Origin: Mucilaginibacter sp. KACC 22063
GTDB taxonomy: Bacteria; Bacteroidota; Bacteroidia; Sphingobacteriales; Sphingobacteriaceae
DNA length: 64,000 nucleotides
Assembly (NCBI RefSeq): GCF_028736115.1
Contig: NZ_CP117877.1
Span: 868,001 to 932,000 of the forward strand
Direction of reading: 5' to 3'
Below the pieces are notes generated by a model that had not been told where the DNA came from, did not search any database, and saw nothing but the letters and a program-made list of their open reading frames with translations. Each line of letters opens with the position of its first letter. Position 1 is the stretch's first letter. A program made the position numbers and the translations under genes. Positions 19,201 through 27,297 of the stretch are shown here, in pieces.

Positions 19201-19843
19201 CGTGGTGCCCGTATGACCAAAATGGGTGATGATCTGCCAGCATGATCACCTTATCGTGATTTTTTAGCAGCAATTCGCGGAAGCGCCGTATAATTTCGTC
19301 TTCGGTTTTACAGTCGCAGTCGGCATCCGGGTTTTCTTTACTATAGACGTACAGCCACCATTCAGAGTCGAACGCAATCACCACAAAGTCGTCGTTGATC
19401 TTGATCTCGTACGGATCGGGGCAGCCATTTTTAGGCACTACTTTCAGTAGCGAATCTTTTTGCTCATCAATGTACTCCCACTGGCGTTTCATTTTTGCCA
19501 AACCAAGCGGCCCCATGCGGTCCCAGTCGTGGTTACCGGGGATAAAATAAACGGGGGCGCCTTTGGCGCGCATGGGTTTAAACTGCGATTGCAGAATCTC
19601 TTTAGTGTGGTCTTCTTCCTTGCTGCCGGGTAAGCCTATACCCGTTGGGTAAATATTATCGCCAAGATAGATTACCGTGGTTTTGCCCTGCAGAATTTTG
19701 TCTTGCGCATGCGAAATAACGCCGCCCTGCTGTGTATCTGTTTCACCGGCATCGCCAATGTAAATGATACGATGCGTAATAGTGCCTTGACTAAATGCTA
19801 AGCCCGGGAGGATAGTAAGCAACAGGTATAGCAGCTTTTTCAT
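16238..19843 (-). CDS. Metallophosphoesterase fused to kinase-like region and outer-membrane barrel
   Basis: A 1201-residue exported protein with a signal peptide (1-19, ending LAFSQ). Residues about 20-350 are a calcineurin-like phosphoesterase with all metal motifs: YIGDAGE, YLGDNIYP, PGNHDWD, ADHHPFW and SGHEHG. Residues about 390-760 match the soluble region of the 860-residue paralogue, with GDWDQQQDQW and PRDRDQAFF. The last 350 residues form an Omp85-like barrel, but the L6 motif reads LPGL instead of RGF. It follows the SdiA-regulated lipoprotein gene by 10 bp and is probably cotranscribed. It likely acts at the cell surface or periplasm on phosphate esters. Confidence 0.85.
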   Translation of the reverse strand: MKKLLYLLLTILPGLAFSQGTITHRIIYIGDAGETDTQQGGVISHAQDKILQGKTTVIYLGDNIYPTGIGLPGSKEEDHTKEILQSQFKPMRAKGAPVYFIPGNHDWDRMGPLGLAKMKRQWEYIDEQKDSLLKVVPKNGCPDPYEIKINDDFVVIAFDSEWWLYVYSKENPDADCDCKTEDEIIRRFRELLLKNHDKVIMLADHHPFWSYGHHGGYYNIADYFFPLTSVQKNLYIPFPGIGALYPLVRGTFSLAEDQAHPLYKTMISKIDNVFKEFPNLIHVSGHEHGLQFIKDGEQIQVVSGSGAKEAFVKKGKHALYAETTPGFVTADLMADKSIRFTYYAGKDTSFKQVYAYTKPYRSVKPVTIPTSKPVTQDSILIKANPNFDKVSGFHRKLFGENYRKEWAAAVKLPVIKISSFKGGLTPVKYGGAHQTLALRLIDKEGKEWLLRSIEKYPEIKLPQARRETFATSWKWDAISAQHPYASLVAPVLAKAVKVSHTNPIVGWVSPDRALGIYENDFAKTICILEPSLGEGRSDNTGIMMKSLDRDNSNRIDTLEFLRARLLDWFIGDWDQQQDQWHWKNRTNGKNKYYSAVPRDRDQAFFVNEGLIPRMAAVKWRSPFLKGYQSDQRDINDFYFNGRELDVRFLSGISYNTWKQTAKTFAAALTDDVLNDALNHMPTAANNIRHQELLKLMQRRRATMVSDADRFYRFFNRIVDVKATDVNELLVVKDTAGNNINVSVYKRLDDGSISYPLFSKVFDHNITKEIRIYAGKGQDSIIINDRNTLIKVRVIGGQGQKSLNIVSANNHTKYYGKESKATFIGTDSVKISKHFSNDTTTVAYVPVNQYFNSTIPDVSMGFNPDDGYWINAGVIFTSQGFRKAPGSIQQFNLLHSFGNGANKFNYVGQWFNAVKHSADIEVQARFDFPNTINFFGKGNETDFDKNGHFKTYYRAKFDLAEVTGSLRFHNSTGSVNLRIGPTFQYYRFNSDDNDRLIYHPNLFNNYDSLTYTKNKLYAGLTMTYIDDKRNSPLMASYGVYISLKFQQLFGLNSYSNTFFQFTPQAELYKSVTANSSIVISYKLGGGITFGQPAFYQSVFLGGPESLPGLRQYRYAGQQAFYNVLQGRFKLSNFTSYILPGQIGLTALYGIGRVWDKNQPSKVWHNSVGGGIYFMPADMMLLNLQGAYSADGFYPYITLKLNL

Positions 19844-19853
19844 GCTATACTTA

Positions 19854-20720
19854 TTATTTGCCCGAATACTTAAACTTTAAGACATTGCCCGGCTCAATTT
19901 TATCCCCTTCGTTGGATATATAAAGATTGTTCTGATTGTCAAACGTCATGCCTTCGGGTTGTGGAAAATACCGCGGATTAAGATGGAATACCTGTTTAAC
20001 CTTAAAGTTGTCATTTAGGACAACCAATAACTTATTCACCGAAGATAATACGTACCATTCGTTTGTGCGTGGATTAAGCGCTATGGCCGAAGGATGGAAG
20101 TTGATTTTTTCTTCATTTGCCTGCTCGGTAATATGCTTTACATTAATCTCAAAGCGGCCACTGTTTTGCAGCGAACCATCCGGCAATAGTTTAAATATGA
20201 AGCCGCTTGTGTTTTTGCTGGTTTTATCAATGTTGCAGTGCTTACACAGTACATAAATGTTGTTGTTCTTTTCGTCGGCAGCAATGCCTTCATACTCGCC
20301 CTCGGTAAGCAGGTTCTCAAACTTTTTTACGTTGCTGATCTCGTCGCTGTCTGTTGCCGTAACCGGAAATGTGTAAAGCCTGCCTTTGCTTTGCAGCATA
20401 ACAACCTGCCCATTGCAAATGGCAATATCTTCAAAGTCGCCGCTTTTTTTGAACCTTGTAAACTTGGCGCTTTTATCCCCAAGCTTTAGATGGTATACTC
20501 GTCCGTCTTCATCTTCTTCGCTATAAAGCGTGGCTGCATTCCCTTTGTTAAATGCGATACCGGATATTTCGGTAAGGTCATCGGGCATGTTAAATTTTTC
20601 GGGCTGATTGAGGTCATAACCTGCAGGGCTGTTATAAGCCTGTTTAGGCCCGCAGGAAAAACTTATTAATAAGGCAAAAGAGAGTAAAGCAATTATGATA
20701 GAACTATTTTTTGGTTTCAT
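19854..20720 (-). CDS. SdiA-regulated-like beta-propeller lipoprotein
   Basis: A 288-residue lipoprotein whose signal ends in the lipobox LLISFSC. The mature part has regularly spaced beta blades (ISGIAFN, FEDIAICNGQVVMLQSKGRLY, YEGIAADEKNNNIYVLCKH, FHPSAIALNPRTNEWYVLSS, PEGMTFDNQNNLYISNEG). This matches the SdiA-regulated/esterase-like propeller family. It is the first gene of a two-gene unit with the phosphoesterase-barrel protein 10 bp downstream, so the two may form one envelope complex. Enzymatic activity is unproven. Confidence 0.75.
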   Translation of the reverse strand: MKPKNSSIIIALLSFALLISFSCGPKQAYNSPAGYDLNQPEKFNMPDDLTEISGIAFNKGNAATLYSEEDEDGRVYHLKLGDKSAKFTRFKKSGDFEDIAICNGQVVMLQSKGRLYTFPVTATDSDEISNVKKFENLLTEGEYEGIAADEKNNNIYVLCKHCNIDKTSKNTSGFIFKLLPDGSLQNSGRFEINVKHITEQANEEKINFHPSAIALNPRTNEWYVLSSVNKLLVVLNDNFKVKQVFHLNPRYFPQPEGMTFDNQNNLYISNEGDKIEPGNVLKFKYSGK

Positions 20721-20949
20721 GCTGATGCGTCAATTCGGGGGTACTATATGCAAATAAAAGCTGAATGCAGTTATCTATTCAGACAGCTTATTAAGCATAT
20801 ACATTTTTATAACCTGCAATGTTTACGGTTATACATAAATTGACAAAACGTGTTAAATTATTTTACCGCAAACTGATCCGGCCCTATCATATTATCAGAG
20901 TCGTCAGACACTATTGCGGTAAACAGTAAGAATAGCAGTTTCATTACTA

Positions 20950-21471
20950 TTACATTTTTATAAATCTGTCCAGCTGCTGGTTGATGAATTTAATGGTGTC
21001 TTCAGATTGAGGGTTACCTTCGGCATCAATATCTTTGTTAATGGCAGGGATATGTAAGCGCATAGGATGTACATGCAGGTTGACGTAATGGCAAACACCC
21101 GTAAAATGCTCTACACCACGAATATTCCCATATTTGCCGGATGATATGCCCACCAGTGCCGCTTTCTTATCATAAAAGCTTTCCGGGAAGTTGCAGGCAT
21201 CTATAAAAACCTTTAAAATGCCCGGAAAACTGCCATTGTATTCGGGTATAATAAAAATGAATCTGTCTGTAGCCGTAACCAGTTGTTGCACGGGTTCAAA
21301 TTCGGCGCTGCGGTTGCCATACAGATCTGAAAAAGCAATTTCCCTTGGCAAATCCATTAATGATAATACATTGGCTTCTACGCCACGCTTTGCCAGCTGC
21401 CGCTGATAATACTTAGCTATTTTTAACGTTGAACTTCCTGGCCGGTTTGTTGACGCAACAATGGTTATCAT
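20950..21471 (-). CDS. NADPH-dependent FMN reductase-family flavoprotein
   Basis: A 173-residue flavodoxin-fold enzyme. The FMN-phosphate loop is STNRPGSST near the N-terminus. The isoalloxazine loop is PEYNGSFPGILKVFIDAC, which is diagnostic for the NADPH:FMN reductase/azoreductase-like family. Such enzymes reduce FMN, quinones or azo compounds with NAD(P)H. It is monocistronic, divergent from parA. It could in principle supply reduced flavin to the halogenase encoded at 52652, but it lies 30 kb away and outside the island. Confidence 0.86.
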   Translation of the reverse strand: MITIVASTNRPGSSTLKIAKYYQRQLAKRGVEANVLSLMDLPREIAFSDLYGNRSAEFEPVQQLVTATDRFIFIIPEYNGSFPGILKVFIDACNFPESFYDKKAALVGISSGKYGNIRGVEHFTGVCHYVNLHVHPMRLHIPAINKDIDAEGNPQSEDTIKFINQQLDRFIKM

Positions 21472-21520
21472 GTACAGATTGTTTGTAAGTTGTGGAAACC
21501 CGATTGGATACTGAATTGTT

Positions 21521-21528
21521 TATATTTG
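21521..21528 (+). promoter_or_regulatory. Candidate -7 box for the parAB operon
   Basis: TATATTTG matches the Bacteroidota -7 consensus TAnnTTTG exactly and lies about 100 bp upstream of parA. No well-spaced TTTG -33 box accompanies it, so the call is tentative. Confidence 0.33.
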
Positions 21529-21626
21529 TATCTTTATACCCGGTTAAAACAGTGCGAAATTATAAATAATTTGCTTTTCCTGTTAAACGGCCCCAACGCA
21601 TTTATTGTAAAATTTGAGTATTGAGA

Positions 21627-22430
21627 ATGAGTAAGATAATCGCTTTAGCCAACCAGAAAGGTGGTGTAGGGAAAACTACGTCATCAATAAACCTTGCAGC
21701 AAGCTTAGCTGTGCTTGAGTATAAAACATTATTGGTTGATGCCGATCCTCAGGCTAACTCAACATCGGGAATCGGTTATGACCCGCGTACTATAAAAAAC
21801 AGCATTTACGAATGTATCATTAACCATGTAGATCCGCATGAGGCTATCCAGAAAACAGATACGCCTAATCTGGACCTGCTGCCTGCACACATAGACCTTG
21901 TAGGTGCCGAAATTGAGATGATCAATTTGGAGAACCGCGAGTACAAAATGAAAGAAGTGCTTGGTAAAATAAAAAGCGAGTATGATTTCATTATCATTGA
22001 TTGCTCTCCTTCTCTGGGTCTTATTACTATTAACTCGCTTACCGCTGCCGATTCGGTAATTATACCGGTGCAATGCGAGTATTTTGCATTAGAGGGTTTG
22101 GGTAAGCTGTTAAATACCATAAAAATTGTACAAAACCGCCTTAATCCAGAACTGGAGATCGAAGGTATATTACTGACCATGTATGATGTACGCCTTCGCC
22201 TGTCAAACCAGGTGGTTGAAGAAGTGCGTACGCATTTTGAAGACCTGGTTTTTGAAACCATTATACAACGTAACACCCGTTTAAGCGAGGCGCCAAGCTT
22301 CGGCGTTTCGGTTATTATGCACGATGCCAATTGTAAAGGGGCTATTAACTATTTAAACTTAGCACGCGAGATACTCCGTAAAAACGGAATTGCAACAAGG
22401 CAAACGCAGGTTACATCAGAAACTGTTTAA
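21627..22430 (+). CDS. parA: Chromosome partitioning ATPase ParA/Soj
   Basis: Deviant Walker ATPase of 267 residues that drives origin segregation together with ParB-parS. The deviant Walker A KGGVGKTTSS lies near residue 13, followed by the switch I-type DADPQANST and Walker B-like FIIIDCSPSLG. There is no N-terminal HTH extension, so it is of the chromosomal Soj type. The ATG at 21627 is preferred over a TTG two codons upstream. It starts the parA-parB-DUF5683-dapB-lepB operon, and 8 bp separate it from parB. Confidence 0.97.
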   Translation: MSKIIALANQKGGVGKTTSSINLAASLAVLEYKTLLVDADPQANSTSGIGYDPRTIKNSIYECIINHVDPHEAIQKTDTPNLDLLPAHIDLVGAEIEMINLENREYKMKEVLGKIKSEYDFIIIDCSPSLGLITINSLTAADSVIIPVQCEYFALEGLGKLLNTIKIVQNRLNPELEIEGILLTMYDVRLRLSNQVVEEVRTHFEDLVFETIIQRNTRLSEAPSFGVSVIMHDANCKGAINYLNLAREILRKNGIATRQTQVTSETV

Positions 22431-22438
22431 TTATAAGA

Positions 22439-23356
22439 ATGAGCGCAGATAAAAAAAGGGTACTGGGTAAAGGATTGAGCGCCCTGCTTAATGATAGTGC
22501 TGACGTATTACCGCAAAAACAACAAAACAGATCAATGGTATCTGACAGCGATGCAGCTGTTGGCGTAGGTTCTATAAGTGAAATAAATTTAAATGAGATA
22601 GAGGTTAATCCTTTTCAGCCGCGGACTGATTTTGATCAGGAAGCGTTACAAGAGCTTTCTGATTCTATCAAGCTGCAGGGGTTAATTCAGCCGATTACCG
22701 TACGTAAGGTAAGCGCACATCATTACCAGCTGATCTCGGGCGAACGCCGTTTCCGTGCTTCTAAGCTGGCAGGTTTAAAAAATATACCGGCCTATGTGCG
22801 TACCGCCAACGATCAGCAAATGCTGGAAATGGCGCTTATCGAAAATATTCAACGTGAAAACCTGAATGCTATTGAGGTAGCTTTAAGTTTTCAGCGAATG
22901 ATCGATGAGTGTAACCTTAAACAGGAAGAGCTTGGCGACCGTGTAAGCAAGAACCGCTCTACTGTTACCAATTATCTTCGTCTGTTAAAATTGCCGCCTG
23001 CCATACAGGCCTCCATCCGCGACGGGCAGATCAGTATGGGGCATGCACGTGCGCTTATCACAATAAATGATCCGGCAAGGCAGTTATATATCCACCAGCA
23101 AATTATAGAACAGGGGTTATCTGTACGTAAGGTGGAAGAGCTTGCCCGTATAGTGCAAAAAACACCGGATAAAAAGGATACAAAGCAAAAGGATAGCGCA
23201 CTGTCATTCCAGATGCAAAAGATACAGGACGACCTGGCATCAAAATTCAGTACCCGTGTGCAGGTTAAAGTTAACCAGCAGGGTAAAGGTGCTATAGAAA
23301 TTCCTTTTCTCTCGGCAGATGACCTGCACCGGATATTAGAAATGCTGGATTGGTAA
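22439..23356 (+). CDS. parB: Chromosome partitioning protein ParB/Spo0J
   Basis: CTP-dependent DNA clamp that loads at parS sites (305 residues). The N-terminal ParB/Srx CTPase fold carries NPFQPR, the ISGERRFRASKLAG motif and the ENIQRENLNAIEVA block. A central HTH follows (EELGDRVSKNRSTVTNYLRLLKLP), and then a C-terminal dimerisation domain. The N-terminal KRVLGKGLSALL is the ParA-contacting signature. No parS-like 16-mer was confidently spotted in the window. Confidence 0.97.
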   Translation: MSADKKRVLGKGLSALLNDSADVLPQKQQNRSMVSDSDAAVGVGSISEINLNEIEVNPFQPRTDFDQEALQELSDSIKLQGLIQPITVRKVSAHHYQLISGERRFRASKLAGLKNIPAYVRTANDQQMLEMALIENIQRENLNAIEVALSFQRMIDECNLKQEELGDRVSKNRSTVTNYLRLLKLPPAIQASIRDGQISMGHARALITINDPARQLYIHQQIIEQGLSVRKVEELARIVQKTPDKKDTKQKDSALSFQMQKIQDDLASKFSTRVQVKVNQQGKGAIEIPFLSADDLHRILEMLDW

Positions 23357-23357
23357 T

Positions 23358-24014
23358 ATGCGTATATGTATTGTTTTTCTGGCGTTTGCCCTCATTTCAA
23401 TTAATGCGCTGGCACAAACTCCGGACACAGTTCAGGTAAAGAGTAAAAAGGACAGCATTGTCCGTTCGCGCGATTCTATCAAGTCAAAGCCGTTTATACC
23501 AAGCGCACGTGTAACTAAGTCGGGCTTACCGGATAGTACGCATAGCCCTCACAAAGCTTTTCTGAGATCACTGATGGTGCCAGGCTGGGGGCAGCTTTAT
23601 AATCACCGCTGGTGGAAAGTTCCTTTGGTTTACGGCGGCTTAGGAACTTTAGGAGGGATAGCCATTTGGAACTACAATAATTACAAAGTATACGTTAAGG
23701 AAGCCCGGATAAGGCAAAACGGTGGTGTAAGCACAGGACCCTACAAAAATGTGTCAGGAAGTTATCAGGTATTTTATGATGCAGCCAATGCCAGTCAGCG
23801 TAATTTTCAGTTATGTATACTTGGTTTTGCAGGCTTTTGGGGCATTAACTGTATTGATGCCTATATCGATGCCAAGTTTATTCATTCCTATTCCATAGAT
23901 AATAACCTTTCCTTCAGGCTATCACCTGCAATGATACAGCAGCCTAATATGTATGCTTATAACAGCGCGGGTAATTATATTCCGTCTTTAAAGCTTACAT
24001 TAGCGTTCAAATAA
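23358..24014 (+). CDS. DUF5683 membrane-associated protein
   Basis: A 218-residue protein with a signal peptide (1-20, ending INALAQ) and the Bacteroidota signature VPGWGQLYNHRWWKVPLVYGGL with hydrophobic helices, which I know as DUF5683. It starts 1 bp after the parB stop, so translation is coupled. Function is unknown; its steady position between parB and dapB in this group suggests a house-keeping envelope role. Confidence 0.76.
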   Translation: MRICIVFLAFALISINALAQTPDTVQVKSKKDSIVRSRDSIKSKPFIPSARVTKSGLPDSTHSPHKAFLRSLMVPGWGQLYNHRWWKVPLVYGGLGTLGGIAIWNYNNYKVYVKEARIRQNGGVSTGPYKNVSGSYQVFYDAANASQRNFQLCILGFAGFWGINCIDAYIDAKFIHSYSIDNNLSFRLSPAMIQQPNMYAYNSAGNYIPSLKLTLAFK

Positions 24015-24028
24015 CCAAGTAAATCAAC

Positions 24029-24778
24029 ATGAAAATTGCCTTATCAGGTTACGGTAAAATGGGTAAGATCATTGAAAAGATCGCTACTGACCGTAAGCAT
24101 GAGATTGTTTTAATTATAGATCATAACAACCTGGATGAAATGACAGCCGAAAACCTGCAAAAGGCAGACGTTGTGATCGATTTCAGCACCCCGCATTCTG
24201 TTTTAGAAAACATACATAAATGCCTTGATGCCAATGTGCCCATAGTGGTGGGTACCACCGGCTGGTATGACCATATGCCAGAGTTGCAGGAAAAATGCGA
24301 AACCAATGGAAACGCATTATTATGGGCGTCAAACTTTAGTGTAGGCGTGAATATATTTTTTCATGTTAATAAGGTGCTGGCCCGTATCATGAATAATTAC
24401 CCGTATTACGAGGTACAGGTTGAGGAGATACACCATACCCAAAAGCTGGATGCTCCAAGCGGTACAGCCATTACCATTGCCGAGGGTATTATTGAAAACC
24501 TTGATACCAAATCCGAATGGAAAAATGTGCTTACAGAAGATAGCGGCACAGCTACCGAAGTAATAAAAAGCAACGAAGTATTAATTGAATCATTACGAAT
24601 TGAAAACGTACCCGGTACGCATACCGTTACCTATGATTCGGAAGTGGACAGTATTGAATTTAAACATACTGCGCATAACCGTAACGGGTTTGCATTAGGT
24701 GCTGTACTTGCTGCAGAATGGCTGCAAGGCAGAACAGGTTTTTATTCGGCTCAGGATATGTTTCAATTTAATTTATAA
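24029..24778 (+). CDS. dapB: 4-hydroxy-tetrahydrodipicolinate reductase
   Basis: NAD(P)H-dependent reductase of the diaminopimelate/lysine pathway (249 residues). The N-terminal Rossmann motif is GYGKMGKII. The substrate-binding and catalytic block is EIHHTQKLDAPSGTA, with the active-site histidine and the lysine of the K-x-D-x-PSGTA signature. VDSIEFKHTAHNRNGFALGA near the end matches the dimer/tetramer domain. It lies in the par operon, 14 bp after the DUF5683 gene and 30 bp before lepB. Confidence 0.96.
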   Translation: MKIALSGYGKMGKIIEKIATDRKHEIVLIIDHNNLDEMTAENLQKADVVIDFSTPHSVLENIHKCLDANVPIVVGTTGWYDHMPELQEKCETNGNALLWASNFSVGVNIFFHVNKVLARIMNNYPYYEVQVEEIHHTQKLDAPSGTAITIAEGIIENLDTKSEWKNVLTEDSGTATEVIKSNEVLIESLRIENVPGTHTVTYDSEVDSIEFKHTAHNRNGFALGAVLAAEWLQGRTGFYSAQDMFQFNL

Positions 24779-24808
24779 TATTTAACTTACCGCCCGGTAC
24801 TTTAGAAG

Positions 24809-25915
24809 ATGAACTGGAAATTTTGGAATAGAAAAAATAAAGAAGGCAAAAAGAAAAAAAGCGCTACCCGCGAATGGGTTGATGCCATTGTTTTTGCTGT
24901 AATTGCTGCTACGCTGATACGTACATTATTTATTGAGGCATATACCATACCTACCCCTTCAATGGAAAGCTCGTTACTGGTTGGCGACTTTCTTTTTGTG
25001 AGCAAGGTAAATTACGGTGCACGTACACCCATGACGCCCGTTGCTTTCCCTTTTGCGCATCATACCATGCCGTTAATTGGTACCAAAGCTTATTGGGATG
25101 GCATAAAATTGCCATACTACCGCTTGCCGGGACTAAGCGATGTGAAAAAGGGCGATGTAGTAGTGTTTAATTACCCCATGGAAGCCGACTCGCCATTTTA
25201 CAGGCCGGTTGATAAGCGTGAAAATTATATTAAACGCTGCCAGGGCACACCAGGCGATACGCTAAGCCTTACAGATGCGCAGGTATATGTTAATGGCAAA
25301 GCTGCCATAACACCAGAAATGGGCGAAACTTCGTACATGGTACAAACCGATGGGTCTGAGATCAATCCACAGATAGTTACCGATCTGCACTTGTCAGATG
25401 TGCAGCAACTTACCAATACAGATTATATGATGAATATGACCAAGCAAGCCGCTGCCACGCTGAAATCATATTCAAATATTAAAGTGGTAAAGCCTAATAA
25501 TTCAATTAAAGGGGTGTATGATCCGGAAGTTTTTCCGCATGATCCGCATTATCGCTGGAATGTAGATAACTACGGCCCAATCATTATCCCTAAAAAAGGC
25601 TGGACAGTTAAGCTGGATACTTTAACCCTGCCTATCTATCGCCGTGCCATTACCGTTTATGAAGGCAATAAGCTGGAAACAAAGGGTAATGATATATTTA
25701 TTAACGGTACTAAAACCAATCAGTATACTTTTAAAATGAACTATTACTGGATGATGGGTGATAATCGGCATAATTCACTTGACTCCCGCTTTTGGGGCTT
25801 TGTACCCGAAGATCACATTGTGGGTAAAGCATTATTTATCTGGATGAGCTGGGACGACAATGCGTCATTCCTGCATAAGATCCGCTGGAGCAGAATTTTC
25901 AGGGGAATACATTAA
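24809..25915 (+). CDS. lepB: Signal peptidase I
   Basis: Inner-membrane serine protease that removes Sec signal peptides (368 residues). The Lys-rich cytoplasmic N-terminus is followed by one membrane helix (about 24-42). The nucleophile is S51 in PTPSMESSL, and the general-base lysine is K142 in ENYIKRCQGTPGD. The C-terminal box MMGDNRHNSLDSRFWG is intact. An insert of about 100 residues between the boxes is usual for Bacteroidota. Last gene of the par operon. Confidence 0.95.
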   Translation: MNWKFWNRKNKEGKKKKSATREWVDAIVFAVIAATLIRTLFIEAYTIPTPSMESSLLVGDFLFVSKVNYGARTPMTPVAFPFAHHTMPLIGTKAYWDGIKLPYYRLPGLSDVKKGDVVVFNYPMEADSPFYRPVDKRENYIKRCQGTPGDTLSLTDAQVYVNGKAAITPEMGETSYMVQTDGSEINPQIVTDLHLSDVQQLTNTDYMMNMTKQAAATLKSYSNIKVVKPNNSIKGVYDPEVFPHDPHYRWNVDNYGPIIIPKKGWTVKLDTLTLPIYRRAITVYEGNKLETKGNDIFINGTKTNQYTFKMNYYWMMGDNRHNSLDSRFWGFVPEDHIVGKALFIWMSWDDNASFLHKIRWSRIFRGIH

Positions 25916-25941
25916 AAAGAATCAAGAGACAAGATACACTA

Positions 25942-25980
25942 CACAAGAAAGCCGCAAATATTATTTGCGGCTTTCTTGTG
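25942..25980. terminator. Perfect 19-bp hairpin after lepB
   Basis: Arms 25942-25960 and 25962-25980 are perfect inverted copies with almost no loop. There is no good T-tract on either side. It probably ends or stabilises the par-dapB-lepB transcript and may also stop the convergent minus-strand operon. Confidence 0.65.
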
Positions 25981-26047
25981 TAATAGACCTGCTGATTAGG
26001 TTCGTCTCTTATTACAATTATAAGAGTGATCTTATTGAGCACATTAA

Positions 26048-26087
26048 CACACCCCTCCCTACGCGCGGCCACAACGCAAGAGGGGAG
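26048..26087. repeat. Interspersed intergenic element (copy 2, diverged)
   Basis: ACACCCCTCC at the left and GAGGGGAG at the right resemble, in reverse orientation, the block at 3904-3934, with a different, G/C-rich middle. It lies in the 284-bp gap between lepB and the DinB-like gene. That gap otherwise holds only the hairpin at 25942 and the short stem at 26140-26156. Confidence 0.33.
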
Positions 26088-26139
26088 TTTAATTAGCTAA
26101 TACTAATATATCTTAAACATATCCATCCATGCCGTCATC

Positions 26140-26156
26140 CCCGAATTTATTTCGGG
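26140..26156. repeat. Short inverted repeat CCCGAA/TTCGGG
   Basis: CCCGAA (26140-26145) and TTCGGG (26151-26156) pair around TTTAT, within a GTCATCCCCGAATTT context of a kind that recurs between genes in many bacterial genomes. It may be a small repetitive element or a weak terminator of the minus-strand operon. Confidence 0.3.
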
Positions 26157-26199
26157 ATCCCACGAGTAGGTTTACAAATAACATAGTTTACATTTATAT

Positions 26200-26646
26200 T
26201 TAATTATCCAACAACCGCCTGTGATAATTAACCTGCCCTAAATGGTAGCTCAGATGCGTAGCCAAATGAGTTAGAAAATATTCTGTAGATACTTTCTGAT
26301 CGTTAATCAACTGAGGGTATTCCGCTGTAATCTGTTCTTCGGTAATGTTGCTTAAAACAGTGCCAATCATGCTTATTGTACTTTCCAGTTTACTAATCAG
26401 CTCTTGCCTCGGGATGTACTTTAAAGAGAACTCCTCCGGCCGGTTTCGTATATAACCGGTATTGCCAAGTACGGCACCAATGTAAGTGTTCAGGTTGCCA
26501 ACTAAGTGAAGGGTCAGGTTTCCCGCAGAGTTAGGTATAGCTTTATCTACTATCCAGATGTTACCTTCATTGCTGTATAACTCAAGTTCTTCTTTTAGTT
26601 TCTCAAGGTCCCTGATAAAAAGTGTTTTTAAGGTGTCTGTAAGCAT
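26200..26646 (-). CDS. DinB-superfamily (DUF1572-like) protein
   Basis: A 148-residue predicted four-helix bundle. The candidate metal histidines are in LTLHLVGNLNTYIG and in LTHLATHLSYHLGQVNYHRRLL, a pattern close to the DUF1572 branch of the DinB superfamily. Substrate is unknown. It is the last gene of a minus-strand run that starts with the VWA protein gene; 25 bp separate it from the methyltransferase gene. Confidence 0.66.
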   Translation of the reverse strand: MLTDTLKTLFIRDLEKLKEELELYSNEGNIWIVDKAIPNSAGNLTLHLVGNLNTYIGAVLGNTGYIRNRPEEFSLKYIPRQELISKLESTISMIGTVLSNITEEQITAEYPQLINDQKVSTEYFLTHLATHLSYHLGQVNYHRRLLDN

Positions 26647-26671
26647 AGGTAAATAAATTAATGTTTGAAGA

Positions 26672-27295
26672 TCAATTGCCTTTTTTGAAAACGCCTGAAA
26701 CTATGAAATCTCCATAAAATGTTTCTTTATATATTTCCTGATAGCCATGTTGCTTAAAAAAAGCCAGTGTATCCGGAATCTGCCGGCCTTCAACAGCCCT
26801 GAATAGTTTGAAAAAACCATACATCATTTTCGACATCGGTTTATGCCACCATCGTCCCGCTATCTGGAAATCAGTAAACAACCATAACCCGCCGGGCTTA
26901 AGCGCTTTATCCATCAGCTTAAACATAAGGGGCAGTTGCTGCGGTGTGAAATTATCAAACAGAAACGGAGTAATAATTATATCAAAAGGCTCGGTGATAT
27001 TAACCCTTTCAATAGCATCGGTAATAAATACCACTTTATTATCTGCCACGTTCCGTTTTTTAGAAAGCCGGTTCATTTGTGAAGATACCTCCACATATGT
27101 AATCAGCAAACCGGACAGATGTACCTTGCCAATTTCTTCAAGTATCCAACCTGTTCCGCCGCCCACAATTAATATATCACTGTGGGCGGGTATGGTTTTA
27201 AGTAAGGCAATTTGTGCCTGTTTTATGGTTTGCCCAAAAACTACTTTCGACAGCGAATCATAAAACCAGGCGGTATGGTCGTAGTTGGAGGGCAT
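26672..27295 (-). CDS. Class I SAM-dependent methyltransferase
   Basis: A 207-residue Rossmann-fold methyltransferase. Motif I is DILIVGGGTGWILEEI at about 36-51, with an acidic ribose-binding residue after YVEVSS. Motif IV is PFDIIITPFLFDNF. The substrate is not evident. It starts 2 bp after the end of the UbiA-like gene, so the pair is translationally coupled. A prenylated or quinone-like substrate is possible, but nothing in the protein itself says so. Confidence 0.85.
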   Translation of the reverse strand: MPSNYDHTAWFYDSLSKVVFGQTIKQAQIALLKTIPAHSDILIVGGGTGWILEEIGKVHLSGLLITYVEVSSQMNRLSKKRNVADNKVVFITDAIERVNITEPFDIIITPFLFDNFTPQQLPLMFKLMDKALKPGGLWLFTDFQIAGRWWHKPMSKMMYGFFKLFRAVEGRQIPDTLAFFKQHGYQEIYKETFYGDFIVSGVFKKGN

Positions 27296-27297
27296 GT

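Noticed and set aside
20858..20944. Minus-strand 28-codon ORF (MKLLFLLFTAIVSDDSD...)
   Set aside because: A short hydrophobic start is tempting, but the frame is too short and has no lipobox or other mark of a gene.
20950..21471. FMN reductase as dedicated partner of the halogenase
   Set aside because: It is 30 kb away, outside the island, divergent from parA and typical of housekeeping flavoproteins.
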